Source: Reticulitermes speratus
Taxonomy: Eukaryota; Arthropoda; Insecta; Blattodea; Rhinotermitidae
Assembly (NCBI GenBank): GCA_021186555.1
Contig: JAJKFL010000004.1
Location: 26,192,406-26,256,405 of the forward strand
Length of the DNA: 64,000 nt
Reading direction: 5' to 3'
In this document: positions 42,910-55,390 of the stretch, piece by piece
Layout: the number at the start of each line of letters is the position of its first letter
How positions within the stretch are numbered: the stretch's first letter is position 1
Notes under the pieces: model-generated
The model's input: the letters and a program-made list of their open reading frames with translations, nothing else
Databases searched by the model: none
Told to the model about the DNA's origin: nothing
Position numbers and translations under genes: made by a program

Positions 42910-42965
42910 ATCTATTATTTTATTATTATTATTATTTACTGCAATTGGGTTTTCACCCGGTGGCA
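42910..42965 (-). mobile_element. Possible retrotransposon 3' end with (AAT)n tail
   Basis: The minus strand reads CCACCGGGTGAAAACCCAAT, then GCAGTAAATAATAATAATAA, like a non-LTR 3' end with an AAT tail. No coding part is seen next to it. Confidence 0.3.
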
Positions 42966-43104
42966 GTAGTCCTTACACTAGTACACACAATACAAATGGA
43001 AATATAATATACATAAAAGTAACAATACAAAACAAACTATACAGAATTACAAAACAATACATACAGTAAATACAAGTACACACATTAGAACACCAACCAC
43101 ACAT

Positions 43105-43180
43105 TACAAAAACATCCACACCTTAACAAAAACATCCACTCCTTAACAAAAACATCCACACCTTACAAAAACACCCACAC
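43105..43180. repeat. 20-bp tandem repeat, about four units
   Basis: The unit AAAAACATCCACACCTTAAC is repeated with small changes, within a CACA-rich tract that runs from about 42,980 to 43,260. Confidence 0.85.
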
Positions 43181-44704
43181 ACAATACAAACAAAACACAC
43201 GCACATTACAAAAAACTCCACACATTAAATAATACAAAAACAACAAAACACACATACTGCAAAAAGAAAGAGTTGTTAAGCCTAACCTAAAACCCAACGT
43301 AAATGAATCAGAGTTAAAAGTAATTTCGTATACCAAGCAATGAGTCAAACACACTATACAAAAATAAAATTCCATGTTTTCAAAAAATGATACACACACA
43401 TTTCAACAGGACCATCACTTCACTTCACTATTTAATCTAATTTAATCTATTTAAAATTTCTGTAATTTCCTGGATTTGTATGTCAGATGTTCTGTTCTGC
43501 AGTTTAGATGGAATATTATGTTTAGTGGCTACATTTTTATTTATATATTTGTGTTTATCACTTCAGTACTGTAATAATAGAATTTTGTTTTTATTGCACA
43601 GTTTTGTTGGACAGCTTTTGACGCACATAGAATGTATTACCTAATTAAGGGTTATTGTTTATTAAACTCTTCTAAACGCTGCAGATGCGGGCTTACAAAA
43701 TAATAATTTGTTCTAGCTTTGGAACCTAATCTCTTACTTTACGCGAAGAAAGTAAATTACGAGAGTACTACTTTTAGAATTGTGAATGTAAAGAGCTTAA
43801 GTTTTTATATGAACTAAGTTGGGGAAGCAATAAATTGATACAGATTTTGGGTGGTGAAACGTCTTGGTAAACGCCCATTTGGAAGAAGCATAAGGCAACA
43901 AGAGGACAAAATTAAGCTGGATTTTAGGCAGACAGGTTGTGAGGACGGGAGACAGGCGGAACTGTTTTAGGGGATTTGGTTTTTGAACATTCGGCTTCTG
44001 ATACCACTCCAGCATTGTTGTGTCCACTAATCGACTGGTTAGCTTGCCAGATTAGTATTTAAGGGTCCCAGGTCAGATTCCGCCCCTGCCTCCAGAAAAA
44101 TAAAACTGCTGTGATGACAACAGAACGGTCATCGACCTATTTAATTGTCGTGTATTAACTGCTAAGAGGAGTGGAGGAAAACACATTGTAAGCACATAAG
44201 TAGGCAAACGAATGATCTCCAAAATGCGGAATTTAGGCTCAAGTCACGAGTTCTGACGGTGCAGTATGACATAACTAAGTAAATTACGTTTGCTGCTGTT
44301 GTAAAGCCGTCTTTAGATAAACATAAATAACCCATTCATCTTGCTGAGGAATATTCTCGGCCATAGATATGGCTTGTCATTGCATGACGCAACATTGCGT
44401 AGTATGAGGATCTGCTTCAAAATGTTCTGATTTTATAGTAGATCTCGACGGTTTCATTCATGAGCCTTCACGACGATTACAAAACATTGCTACAGCCAGA
44501 TTAGGATTTTCCGCGGAATGCAAATATAATCTGGTGAACAGGATACTTCGTACTTTGCATGCGCTAATGAAATTTATAAATAAGAAACGACCTCTTCAAT
44601 TTTTAAATCTACACTTCTTTTTAGTTGTTGGAATAGGATGTGACGGAGTCCCTTGGTACTGTAGCAACAGATGGGCGTATTGCATCAGCCCCTGTTGACA
44701 GATG

Positions 44705-44880
44705 AATATGAAAGATTGATGGAATGATAATTGGTAGGGGAGCAGGCAACTGCTCGGGGAGAAATTTTCACCAGTGCTACTTTGTCCATCACAATCTCAT
44801 GTGGATTGCCTGCAAATGCACCCGGGCCTTCGTGACAAGAAACTGATGATCAACCACCTGCACCGTGGCATGGCCTTATG
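44705..44880 (-). mobile_element. SINE family B copy (minus), decayed
   Basis: The minus strand has CACATGAGATTGTGATGGAC and AAAGTAGCACTGGTG, matching the family B body. The head is near 44,870 (GGCCATGCCACGGTGCAGG). 41,920-44,700 has no other supported element besides the tandem repeat. Confidence 0.55.
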
Positions 44881-45182
44881 CTTAGAAAAGTACTGTTGCG
44901 ACAAACTTATGGCTTCATGAAGGGCAGCTCTTGGGGAGCTGAGCTTTATGGGTATTTCAGCTGCTTCTACAAATATTTCGTTTCTTGTGGAATGTGTGCA
45001 GTTACTACATACGATATTATATGGATCCAAAATTTATTCAAAGTGACAACGTGTGCAGAAGTCATAAAACGGAAAATATTAATTGCAAAATATTATAAGT
45101 ATTTTGCATGCAGTACTCGGATGTTACACCAAATTCATTACATGGAATTAATAGTAAGATTAGGGGCCATTTTTACACGGTA

Positions 45183-46475
45183 GACATTCATCAATAGAAT
45201 AAAGGAGTGGGCATTGAAATATCTTCTCAATACTGCTTTAAATTGAGCCACGTCCTTCTTCAGGCTTCGAGTCTGCGTAGTAAACTATTGAATACTTTGA
45301 TGCCAGGATATTGTTTACTTTTCAGGAACAATGATAGATTGGCAGCTGGTCTGTAAAGATGGTATTTATTCCTTTATGATTACTACACACTGCTGAATTT
45401 GTTTAGATTGTTCTTTGTTTGTTAAAATCAAGTTCCTTAATGAAAATACATATTCACATGGAAGAGGTAAAACCTGTAATTTCTTAAACAGACCTGTAGG
45501 TGAATTAATAGATTTCGAAACAACCATATTTCTAATAATTTTTCTTTTGTAAAATAAAGTAAAACCCCGATTTAATGTTCCCGCATTTAGTGAAATCCCG
45601 GGTTTAGTGATGATTTTTTTTCATGTCCCGACAATAGCTCAAAACCTAGACAAAACCTCCATTTAATGAAAACCTCGATTTAGTGAAATATATTCTAATC
45701 CCACAGCAATTCATTAAGTAGGGGTTTTACTGTATGTTTTACCTGTGAGAGGAAATACTCCCCCTCCCCATAATTATTCCTTATTTCATTATAGAGTGAA
45801 AACAGACAAAAATAAATTGTTTTAAGAGCGTCAGTTTTGTTGATATAAAACTTAGATATAACTACACAGCATGCTTCACAAATCTAGGAATCATTTGATC
45901 AGTATTATTCTTCTAGTTCAGACGGTTATCAATTTATCAACGAAGGAATTTTGCACCTACATACTCTTGTACATATTTTTGTCATAGCCAACACTTAGTG
46001 TGTACTATGGAGAATTATTTGTTATACATTTTATTATATTCGTTTTATCTAGACTTAGGTTCGACTTATTGGCAGTAAACAATTTACTGATATGATAATA
46101 TAAAACTACGTTTCTCACTGAATAGAATAATCAACATTTTTACTAGAAATTGACATTAGTGTCATAAGCAAATATTATTGGTTCTGATAAGGAATGTATT
46201 CTCAGGAGAAGGTAATATATATATATAATAAACAATAGAAGCTGTAGAACTGACACTTGGGGAACTCCATATTTTAATGTATCCCAGTCACAGAAAAATT
46301 CTGAGTTGCATTAGTTGATCTTATTTCAAATTTCTGTTTGCTCTTTTTTATATAGGACCTAAACAAATTTGCACATACTCTATGAATGCCACACAAATGT
46401 AATTTAGCTTACAAAATTTCATGGTTTACACATTCAAGAGCCTTTGCCAAATCACAGAAAATTCTTCTAACATGC
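45183..46475 (-). pseudogene. Heavily decayed Jockey-like retrotransposon
   Basis: Translation of the minus strand in shifting frames gives CDLAKALECVNHEIL (46,410-46,470), YGVPQVSVLQLLLF (near 46,270), IIFAYDTN (near 46,165; the catalytic FADD is now FAYD), then YPGIKVFNSL (near 45,310) and FYXXDEC-like sequence near 45,200. The order fits one reverse transcriptase read 5' to 3'. Many stops and frameshifts are present. A pogo-like MITE interrupts it at 45,557-45,732. Confidence 0.8.
45557..45732. mobile_element. pogo/Tc1-like MITE
   Basis: The ends AGTAAAACCCCGATTTAATG and (reverse complement) AGTAAAACCCCTACTTAATG are terminal inverted repeats, flanked by TA on each side. The interior repeats ATTTARTGAAA-type motifs. 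No transposase is present. Confidence 0.8.
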
Positions 46476-46561
46476 ATTTTTTATTAATAGATTTGAGTAC
46501 ACTACCTGTTGGTTTTAAGGCAGCACTTTCAGTAGGTATTAGTGATAGGTAGTAGGTAGTA

Positions 46562-46828
46562 GTGGCCGATCCCAGTGGCCGTGCGGTCTAAGGCGTGAGT
46601 CTGCGGCCGCTCGCTTACTAGGATCGCGGGTTCGAATCCACCGGGGGCATGGATGTCTGTCTGTTGTGAGTGTTGTGTGTTGTCAGGTAGAGATATCTGC
46701 GACGAGCCGGTCCCTCGTCCAGAGGAGTCCTGCCGACTGTGGTGTGTCTCAAATGTGTGTGACCGTGAAACCTCGACGAAACGAGGAGGCCCAGGCCCAT
46801 ATAAGGCTGTCGAGCCATACAAAAAAAA
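46562..46828 (+). mobile_element. SINE family A copy, full length, young
   Basis: The head CAGTGGCCGTGCGGTCTAAG with B box GGGTTCGAATCC and the tail AGGCCCATATAAGGCTGTCG are followed by poly(A). The exact 11-bp repeat AGTAGGTAGTA flanks it at 46,551-46,561 and 46,829-46,839. Confidence 0.93.
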
Positions 46829-47479
46829 AGTAGGTAGTATTGATAATATTTTTACAGGTTTATCGTAATTGCTTCATTTATACGACACAATATAGGCTAA
46901 CCAAAGATGAACAGCGACCTGTGATAGATAAAGCAGTCGTTCTGTCTGAAAACTGGAGGAAATTAGGGACAATGACGATTTAATTCTGTGATGGGCATAT
47001 GAGCCAGAAAGAGTATACGAATATATGAAATGATACAAAAAAGGACGGAGATGGGTGTTGCTGATGTTACTTCTGGGCTGCCGTGAATTGTAACACTGCT
47101 CGAGTTAACGAGCATCATTGCCAGTTACGAAACAACCAGAGGATCAATGTTATGAAGCTGCATCCTTCGTTGAAGAAGTTGTAAAAGAAGATCCAACCGA
47201 ACACTTTTTGTTCTAAAGGGACCAGATATCTATGGATGCCTGAACAGCATGCATTAATAGGAGTTAAATTAAACCGGGTTCAGAACCCACAGGCCGGGTA
47301 TCATGACTAGGGGCGTTCATTGTCCATTCAGTCCATGCAGGCAAATCCCGGGATAGTAGCTCGAATTAGTCAAAGATATGTTCCTCCCTGTGTAAGTAAG
47401 TTGAAGTCTGCGAGTGTGTGTGTTATTTAAGGATGTTGTCAGCTTTTAGACTACATAGCGTGGGTAACAGTTTTATGAA

Positions 47480-47650
47480 CGAGTATGGAGTGTTGGAGGA
47501 ATGATATTGACAGGGGAAAACCGAAGTATAAAGAGAAAAACCTGTCCCAGCGCCACTTTGCCGAAACAAATCCCATATGAACTAATCTGGGACTGGACCC
47601 CGGCCTTCAGGGTGAGAGTCCGGCGACTTTCCACCTGAGGGTTCCTTATA
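47480..47650 (-). mobile_element. SINE family B copy (minus)
   Basis: The minus strand has the CCTCAGGTGGAAAGTCGCCG head, the body with AAAGTGGCGCTGGGACAGG, and TTCGGTTTTCCCCTGTCA. Confidence 0.7.
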
Positions 47651-48180
47651 CAACCTTTGAAATTCATTATTCAACTATCAATCGACAATTTGACGCTGTT
47701 TGTTCTGAGATATTGATGACGTAACAAAACAAAAAACATAAAATAAAATAAAAGGTTCAGAAAATTCTGTCGTTTCACTTCTTGAAATACAACTGTCTAC
47801 GGGCCACGGCAAAGCCAACAGAAGCAACAAGTATCGCAATCAATATACGTTGGACACGGATCCATCTTTGACACTTTGTTACTAATCACGTGATAGCGTG
47901 TTGATGCCACCTTTCTCATCATATTATTCGGTTGCTTTTTATTGTCTTATTGTTTTGTTAATGTCAGCACCTAAACCCATAGTACCCGAGGAAAGAACTA
48001 TATTTTTTAGACCATTATAAGCATTCCTGCCTATTGTGTTAATGGTAGTTACGAGACATGTAATGATAGACTGTGGAAACCCATTCTAAATCAATCGCCT
48101 GAACTATCTGACTTTTACGTAGTCACCATCTTCTGAACAGTTCTCCGCGTGTATGTGCTTTAACCGTTTAAAGATCAGCG

Positions 48181-48195
48181 CTGCTGCTGCTGCTG
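48181..48195. repeat. (CTG)5 tract
   Basis: Five CTG units. 47,651-48,535 has no other feature. Confidence 0.8.
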
Positions 48196-48534
48196 TAACA
48201 TTAAGAACCTCTGCACGTGACCACACAATGTCTTGTGTGTATCAAGTGGTTCCTAAAAACAAACACTGATTATTTCCCTGAACAGCATCAAACGACTTAT
48301 ATCTATAATTGACAAGGATTGTGCTCTCTGTGAGGCGAAACTGAACTTCGTGTGTAATTCAGATGAATGTCAGTCTTCACAGGGTTTGTACGTCTGGCCA
48401 TTGAGCCTTGTATTTGCCTTCCGGCCCATTTAATACTTTCATAGAAATGGAATTTAAGAATATGGGAATCAACTTCTTGAAACAAGAGTCAGTCATCCAG
48501 TAAAGATATTCGCCCCCTTATCCATGGAATTCAG

Positions 48535-48900
48535 TAGTCATTACTATGTTCACAGGAGTCCATTCATGAACCCTATATTGTGCCAGATAAGTTTAGATCC
48601 ATTTTAATATTTTTCTTTCATTTATGCTTAGGTCTTGCGTGTGGCCTCTTCTTTCAATATTATGCGACGAAAATTTTATATTAAATTTTATATCCTCTGC
48701 CAGTGCTATATGTCCTTCCCATCTCAGACTGTTAATACGTAACTTTTGGTGGAAAGAAGACATAAATTATAAAATTCAGCGTTAGACTTACGTATTTCTT
48801 CATTTTCCTATTATTTCTCAGTTATGATCCAAATATTCTCCTTAGCCCTTTGTTCTCAAAGAACTTCAGCCTGTGTCCTTTCTTATGTCAGAAAATAAAT
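48535..48900 (-). pseudogene. Non-LTR retrotransposon relic, RT C-terminal region
   Basis: On the minus strand, HRLKFFENKGLRRIFGS (48,840-48,890) is followed by LRWEGHIALAED (48,700-48,735). This is the order of the insect endonuclease-reverse transcriptase C-terminus (LRVFENRVLRRIFG then LRWAGHVARM). Stops are present. It is the best preserved relic of this family in the window. Confidence 0.8.
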
Positions 48901-51900
48901 TTCCTACCCCCTAAAATGAAGCGAAGTTTTATCTATAAATTTACAGAAGGAAAGGGAAATAATGTCCCATTAAATTAAACAATGATATGTGATGTGTAAG
49001 CCGTTTTTGCTATAAAGGTCTAGAAAACTTTATTCGCAATAACTAAAATCTCGTCCGACTCTCAACCACGTCAAATGTGAGTTTAAAGGTAATAAATATT
49101 TCGGATACCCATTTTTCTCCATTAATGTGATCGACTCATTTCTGGTGATGAAGACACATCAGGTCTTCGAAACACTGGCATTTGCTCAACTTAGACGCCG
49201 CTGGGAAATTTTATATATATTTATTCGCCTTGAAAGTTTCAAGACTTTATTCACACTTCCAGTAAAGGTTATTTACATACTTCTCAGACACCACAAGACA
49301 TAGTTATTATTTGCTATTTGTAATTTTTATGTTATTCCCTCGCAGTTGACGTATATAGGTCTACGTTAGGCGAGTTTTGCTGTACTGCAAAGGGAGTGCG
49401 AGTAATAATTAGTGTGTCTATATTACAAGTCAACTTATGAAAAATTGATAAAGGATAACAATGATTAGCATAAAACAAAAAACTGATGATGAATAAAAGA
49501 TGAAGGCTACTGATGTATTCTGGCAGACAGGCTTAATACAAATAAAGTGACACGCACGCGCAATAAGACATTTGGCACTAACATTCCACTTGCTATTGTG
49601 AACGGCGTGCTACTGAAATTCACCTTGCAGTGAAATTTTGGGAGCCCCTGATAACAAATAATAAGAAGGAAGAGGCGCACTTCCTTTTGGGGTTATTTTA
49701 GGAATTCTAAGGTTCGGAATGTGTCTGCAAAATCGCATGGTACTTTGACCTGTTTCATCTTCTTACACATGTCGGAAGAAGTCACTGTGAGCTACCTGCT
49801 GGCAGGCCTGTTGTATATTCTGGAGGTTGAAGATTCAATCTTGACCCGCCTCATCTGATCGTTTCTGTGGCTTTCTTCAGTGTCTACAGGAACATGTCAG
49901 GGTTGTACTATAAAATAAAACAATACCACTTTATTTCTGTTTCATTGCCGCTCATAATACACAGAACTTCTTACCACTCGATGCTATGTAATTTAGGCAG
50001 TTGAAATACAGTCGTTAAATCTATCAATACGTCACTGTGTTCGGCCCTCTTGTATAAACATGACTGAGAAGTATAAAACCACAGCGGGTTTCCATTATTG
50101 TTTGGAAAATATAATTTCAATAAATTGCCTAGATGAGGTCCTGCAAAACAGGCGGTGTCGGTTCCAGTGTGTCAGGGGACCCCTAAGCTAGAGGACAGTA
50201 AAACGTATTGGTTCATTCGGACTGGATTCCATTCTTCTGACAGAGGACAATATTCTTGATTCCTATTTTTAAATCTGGGCGTAACTTCGCTAATATTAAA
50301 CGGGGAACTCCGGATATTGATTTGAGCAGGAGAGGGGACCGTTTTTTACGCCGTTGATTTCAATGCAAATATGAAAATATCGGGGAAGAGTCCTTGGTTA
50401 TTAGGTGGGTTAAATGAGCTTTAAAATTTAAATCATTTAAGTAATTAACTACAAGTATTTACAGGGGATTGTAATGCCTACGATTACTGATACACATATT
50501 GCACTGACATTTATTGCTATTTTATTATTATTATTATTAAGCCAGTACGGAAGGACTGTGTTTATTGTTGAATCTAGAGGCCTAAAATTGTAGGGTTGGA
50601 TCCAAATCCATCCAGTAGTTTATAATTTGAAATATATAAAAAATATTTTTCTGCGCTATTTGCTTATGGTAAGGGACTACCACTATGGTTCATAGAATAG
50701 CAGAAGTAATTTCCAGTAGTTGTCTCGTAGAAATGATGTTATAGGTTAAGTGTACCTTACCAAATACTATACGTTTGAGGGCCTTTGTTTTTAATTCTTT
50801 TACTCCATCTTCTATCCAGAAATAAAAATTTATTTTTAGCCTTTTGTTTTCAAATTATTGAAATGTTGAAAAGTCTCTTTAAAATTACAAATACATATTT
50901 TCGAATCTCGCAGATTTTAACATAGTCCCTACTATAGGCTTCAACAAATCGATTACACATCGGATGGGTCTCGGTAAATTCAGCTTCAAATTAGGTTGCT
51001 TCTGCTCACGAATCTTCAAGATTTTTCTTAATGCCAATTCCAGTAAGTGCAACGAGACATATTTTCATTTTGTGAGTGTTTACACTGTATTTCAGCAATA
51101 AAAAATACTAATGCTATCAGGTGGGTACAGGGAATGAGGCAGAAATATGTTTCGGATTACATTATCAGTGAATCTACTCGTATCTGCTTGATCGCAGTCT
51201 AACTTTACACAAGATGCATTAACGTAATGGTCCATTTCATACTTTCTAATTGCGTTTGTGTAACGCAGGTGATAAATCTCTTGTCACAGTGTTAGGCCTA
51301 ATGAATCCTGCTAGTAAATGGCTTTTTTGTGGTCTAATGTGCCTCATTATTGTAGGTATTTGATTGAATTTTCAAGTACTCTTGTACTATTTTATTTATA
51401 AATTCAAATATGCGTTTATTATCATTATTATTATTAGTATTAGTATTATTTTATGTCCTGGAACTAGGTCGAAAATATTTTCAATTTTAAAATTTGTACC
51501 ATCTGATCAGACCTGTGATGAAATTATTTGAGTGGCCTACTTTCTACAAGGAGAAGACAGTGAAACCATAATGAGGAGATCGTGCATGTCTGTAGTGCTC
51601 TGCACTTTTCACATCCGAAACTACTAAGTGTATTTTCAATATATATTACGTTGTGAACCTATCGATATTACAGGCGACCGATTCAATTTAATTTTGATTT
51701 TTACTGCTACCGAAATTTTTCTCTACTTCCTCCACATTTTTAGATTAAATACCATTATCGACATCTATACGAAACAACCATAGAAGGTAACGAAAGTTTA
51801 AAATTTTATTTACGAGAGTATAATAGAGTAGAACGCACATTATTACAAAATGGAACATAAAAGGTGTTTACATCATGGAGTCCACGTTAAAATCCAAATA

Positions 51901-52890
51901 TGTAGCAAATTATGGTAATATAAAAATTATATTTTTATCTTGATTTCAATCCCAATATTGGAGCAATGTCTTAAAAATTGTAGACTGAAGTTTCTTTGTG
52001 TTTGTGTCAGAGTAAGTAAATGAAATAAGGTTGTTATTTGGAAATTTAATGTATTTATTTCCTTAATATTGGTTCCTTCATCAATATGTACACGGCTAAA
52101 TATGCAACATTTTAAGAAAGATTTCAGCAGTAACACATTATCAACCACACCAAATCTGTTAGAACTTCGTGGCTACTTAGCGGAACTCGTTAGCAGTTAC
52201 ACAAGTCAGCCACATCGAAACTGCTATTGTTTAGCTCCTGCGCATAATAATTCAACCAGTAGGACTTCAGTAAGTCTCTGGCGTTCAAAACCGCTCTAGA
52301 CTACTTGCATTCGCCTTACCACCTTGTTCTGAACAGCCAATAAGCTGTTATAATACGGGTGCTGATAAATCTCATTATAAGGGGATAAAAGGACAGGACG
52401 TCGGAATTCACTACTCAGCCTTCTCTAGTGCCACTGTAGGTAATGGGCATACACCTTCAGGGGAAAATTTACATTTGAAGAATACTGTCCTTAGGATGTG
52501 ATATGTAATTATCTGCCTTCAAGACCTCACACCCAGAAGACAGTCATCACCTCAATCAATAATTATTTTCCAGTTGAAACAGTGATTTGAAACCAATATT
52601 TTAGTTGCATAGTGAATAGGCCTAAACATGCTACAGCATCTTTAACACCACTGTTAGACTAAAAACACCTACATGCCATTACTTTTCCTTCTTCTTTTAA
52701 GGGAATATTTGTAGACATTGTGAATATAATAGAGAGACTACCATGCCGTATTCTGGATCGCTGACAAGTTGGGGCGCGATATGCAGGTGTTTTGCCATGT
52801 TGCTACACTTAACCGTGCTTAGCGGGTGATAGGAAGTATTCCACATCAGCTGACAAGGCAACATTGTTTTATCCAATTGTTGATCTGATC
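48900..52890. other. Gene-free stretch
   Basis: No gene is supported. (TTA)n tracts lie at about 50,520-50,540 and 51,418-51,450, and a hammerhead-like motif is listed at 49,142. The ORFs at 51,927-52,299 lack coding features. Confidence 0.4.
49142..49178 (+). ncRNA. Hammerhead-like motif (weak)
   Basis: CTGGTGA, a GAAGAC/GTCTTC stem with a 7-base loop, then GAAACACTGG. It has the same layout as at 5,258 and 19,921, but the core adenosine of CUGA is replaced by G. Confidence 0.2.
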
Positions 52891-52904
52891 CATGATGGTT
52901 TAAA

Positions 52905-53183
52905 AGAGTGTTTCTCAACAGGGTTCAGCAGAACATTGTTAGGGGTTCCGCAAGAAATAGTTGAATATATACAAAAATTTTTGAATACCACAAATAATTC
53001 TACATATCCCTCGAAATATCGCGGGAAATTTTATCCGGAAATTGGCAATACTGGAGTAATTTCCGAGCGCTAGGAACTGCTTCTTTCTTTTCTGGCCTGT
53101 AAACGTTTTTATAGTTAGGGGTTCCTCGGGATGTAAAGAATTATTTTAGAAGTTCGTGCATCTGAGAAAGGCTGGGAATCACT
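52905..53183. mobile_element. hAT-type MITE with 8-bp target site duplication
   Basis: The ends AGTGTTTCTCAAC and (reverse complement) AGTGATTCCCAGCC are typical hAT-like inverted termini. The exact repeat GGTTTAAA lies at 52,897-52,904 and 53,184-53,191. The small ORF inside is not a gene. Confidence 0.82.
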
Positions 53184-53191
53184 GGTTTAAA

Positions 53192-54838
53192 CCGTGATCT
53201 TCATCTTCAGTTCCTTTGAGTTTTCCAGAACACTTTCCTGCAGGTATGAATCATCGCCGGTGTGAAACGCCTACTTTTCAGAGCTTCACAAATTTCGTAA
53301 TGGTTTTCCGCAAAAAACTGTAATTCATACGTTTGCTATACTTGTATATCTATAACAAGAATGTCAGACATTGTTTAACTTGCAGAGCCTTAACCAACAA
53401 AGTGACAGGCACTTTTGAACTGAACATGCATGGGGTGTATGGTGACAGTTTTAACTCACAGATAAAAATATTTGCCTTCACCGTGCCGATACGGGTTCGG
53501 TGCCACTACGTGTATCCCAAAGGCGAATAGTTACACTTTGTTCTCTGATTTTAACACGTGGCTTCTTCGAGTGGCAGAGAGCTGACCCTCGATTCTCTCT
53601 GGAGCGCATTAAATTATTTCACCTTTCATTGAATTTATAAAGTCGAAAGAACTGTAGTCTTGGAGTGTGATGGCAAGTGAGAGAAGTCTAAAATATGAAA
53701 TTTGGAAAAAGCGCGTCCCCTTGCGCCTCTGTAGAGGCAAGATTTTTTTTATCCAGTGGCGACAGGCTGGTATGTTTTTAGTGAAACTGTTTAACTATTT
53801 ACCTTTTGTTCTGATGACGTAATATCGGTTTCTTTGTACATGATTCTAGTTAGCTTTCTTCGGAAACACAGTCGAATGAAATCAAGTAACTTTTAACTCT
53901 GTCATAATGTGAGAGAAGTGGCAAAAACGGGATAAGGTGCCGATAATCTCTTACGACTATTTACTTTCCGAATTGCTCGTAAGTGGCATTTACAAACGTT
54001 CCGTTCTTGAATCTGTAGTGTTTGCGTTCCTGTGCTAAATGGCACTCTGTTAATAAAGTGGCACTTTGAAATTCTAATAATCTCCTATTCAGGCAATATT
54101 TAACCTCCAACACGGAAGAAGAAATCATGGAAAACTTGGAGCTCTCAAATAGAAAACATTACGTTTGTCTGTCCCTTATCTCTACGTACTTTTAAATTGT
54201 TTTTTTCTCCACCGGCTTCCATGAAATTTTCTGCTCATAATTTCTCTACTCTGCTGTCTCCATTCTATGGGCAAACAAGGCTTCTCAAAGAGAATTCATA
54301 AGGTTTATTTTTCTACTGCACAGGCTCAAACTTCTACACATATTGTACGGTGAGTGCTATATGCCTAATTGTATTTAGGTAAAGTAATTTTATAATACAA
54401 AAATAAAGTGCAATTGGATTCATGAACTTTCTAAATTTGTGAGCTTCTGGGTTCTAATCGTGTTAGAGCACGATTCGTTCTATTTCTTTCAAATTGCAAC
54501 GTGAGTATACTGCAGAATATTGTAATGGATATTATCATATTTGTTTTTCTACTCCTTGCATTAATTATCAGAATTTTCAGTCAAAGTGTGGTATGTGTTT
54601 ATGGTAGATCCTACTCACATTAGAATACACAGCCTACCCGCTACAGTTTTGAACACCAAAGTGCTAAACTCATGCACGGCATTACACACACGATCGAGGC
54701 TACACAGCCCTTATTCTATGACAAAGTAATACAAATAGCAGAAAATAAAAGTAAAATTATATACGAGTAAAATGTAAAATCTATTTATTCTTCTTAATAA
54801 ATTCTCATTAAAAGTGATACAACATAGAGTTATGACGT
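53192..54838. other. Gene-free stretch
   Basis: No exon, repeat or motif that I can support. Confidence 0.35.
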
Positions 54839-54852
54839 CGTACTATAACATT

Positions 54853-55120
54853 CTTTTTTTTTTTCTATGGCTCGACAGCCCTATATGGGCCTGGGCCTCC
54901 TCGTTTCGTCGAGGTTTCATGGTCACACACATTTGAGACACACCACAGTCGGTAGGACTCCTCTGGACGAGGGACCAGCTCGTCGCAGAGACCTCTACCT
55001 GACAACACACAACACTCACAAGAGACAGACATCCATGCCCCCGGTGGGATTCGAACCCACGATCCTAGTAAGCGAGCGGCCGAAGACCCACGCCTTAGAC
55101 GCACGGCCACTGGGATCGGC
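54853..55120 (-). mobile_element. SINE family A copy, full length, young
   Basis: The minus-strand copy is nearly identical to that at 46,562, with poly(A) appearing as T's from 54,853. The exact 14-bp repeat CGTACTATAACATT lies at 54,839-54,852 and 55,121-55,134. Confidence 0.95.
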
Positions 55121-55139
55121 CGTACTATAACATTAACTA

Positions 55140-55260
55140 GGGTTAATTCTGCCCTGAGCCAGACAAATCCACTTCACTTTCTTTCACTCTATTTGTTGGA
55201 TATAACCTCAGACAAAGTGACATAATAGCCCACATTTTATATTTTCTTTGACTTTTTATG
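55140..55260 (-). mobile_element. Short non-LTR retrotransposon relic
   Basis: The minus strand has KWICLAQG-like sequence at 55,150-55,178, the decayed WIHLAQDR motif. The extension is uncertain. Confidence 0.35.
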
Positions 55261-55390
55261 TTGCTATTGAAATGTGCAGGCCTACGTTTTACCATCTGAA
55301 AGATATCGATGAACGAATGTATTAGCAGTGAATCTATATGAACTTGAGTAATATCAAAGAAAGAAAAACACTGTGTTTTTTAACGGTTGT

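Noticed and set aside
43085..43260. CRISPR-like spaced repeats
   Set aside because: The units are head to tail with no unique spacers and the genome is eukaryotic. It is a minisatellite-type repeat.
46562..46660. Possible genuine tRNA gene (A and B boxes present)
   Set aside because: The head leads directly into a SINE body with poly(A) and a target duplication. The same applies to every tRNA-like head in the window. No free-standing cloverleaf was found.
54867..55130. Overlapping ORFs on both strands, with similar ones at 46,529-46,868
   Set aside because: They are translations of SINE family A. The same peptides recur at each copy in any orientation.
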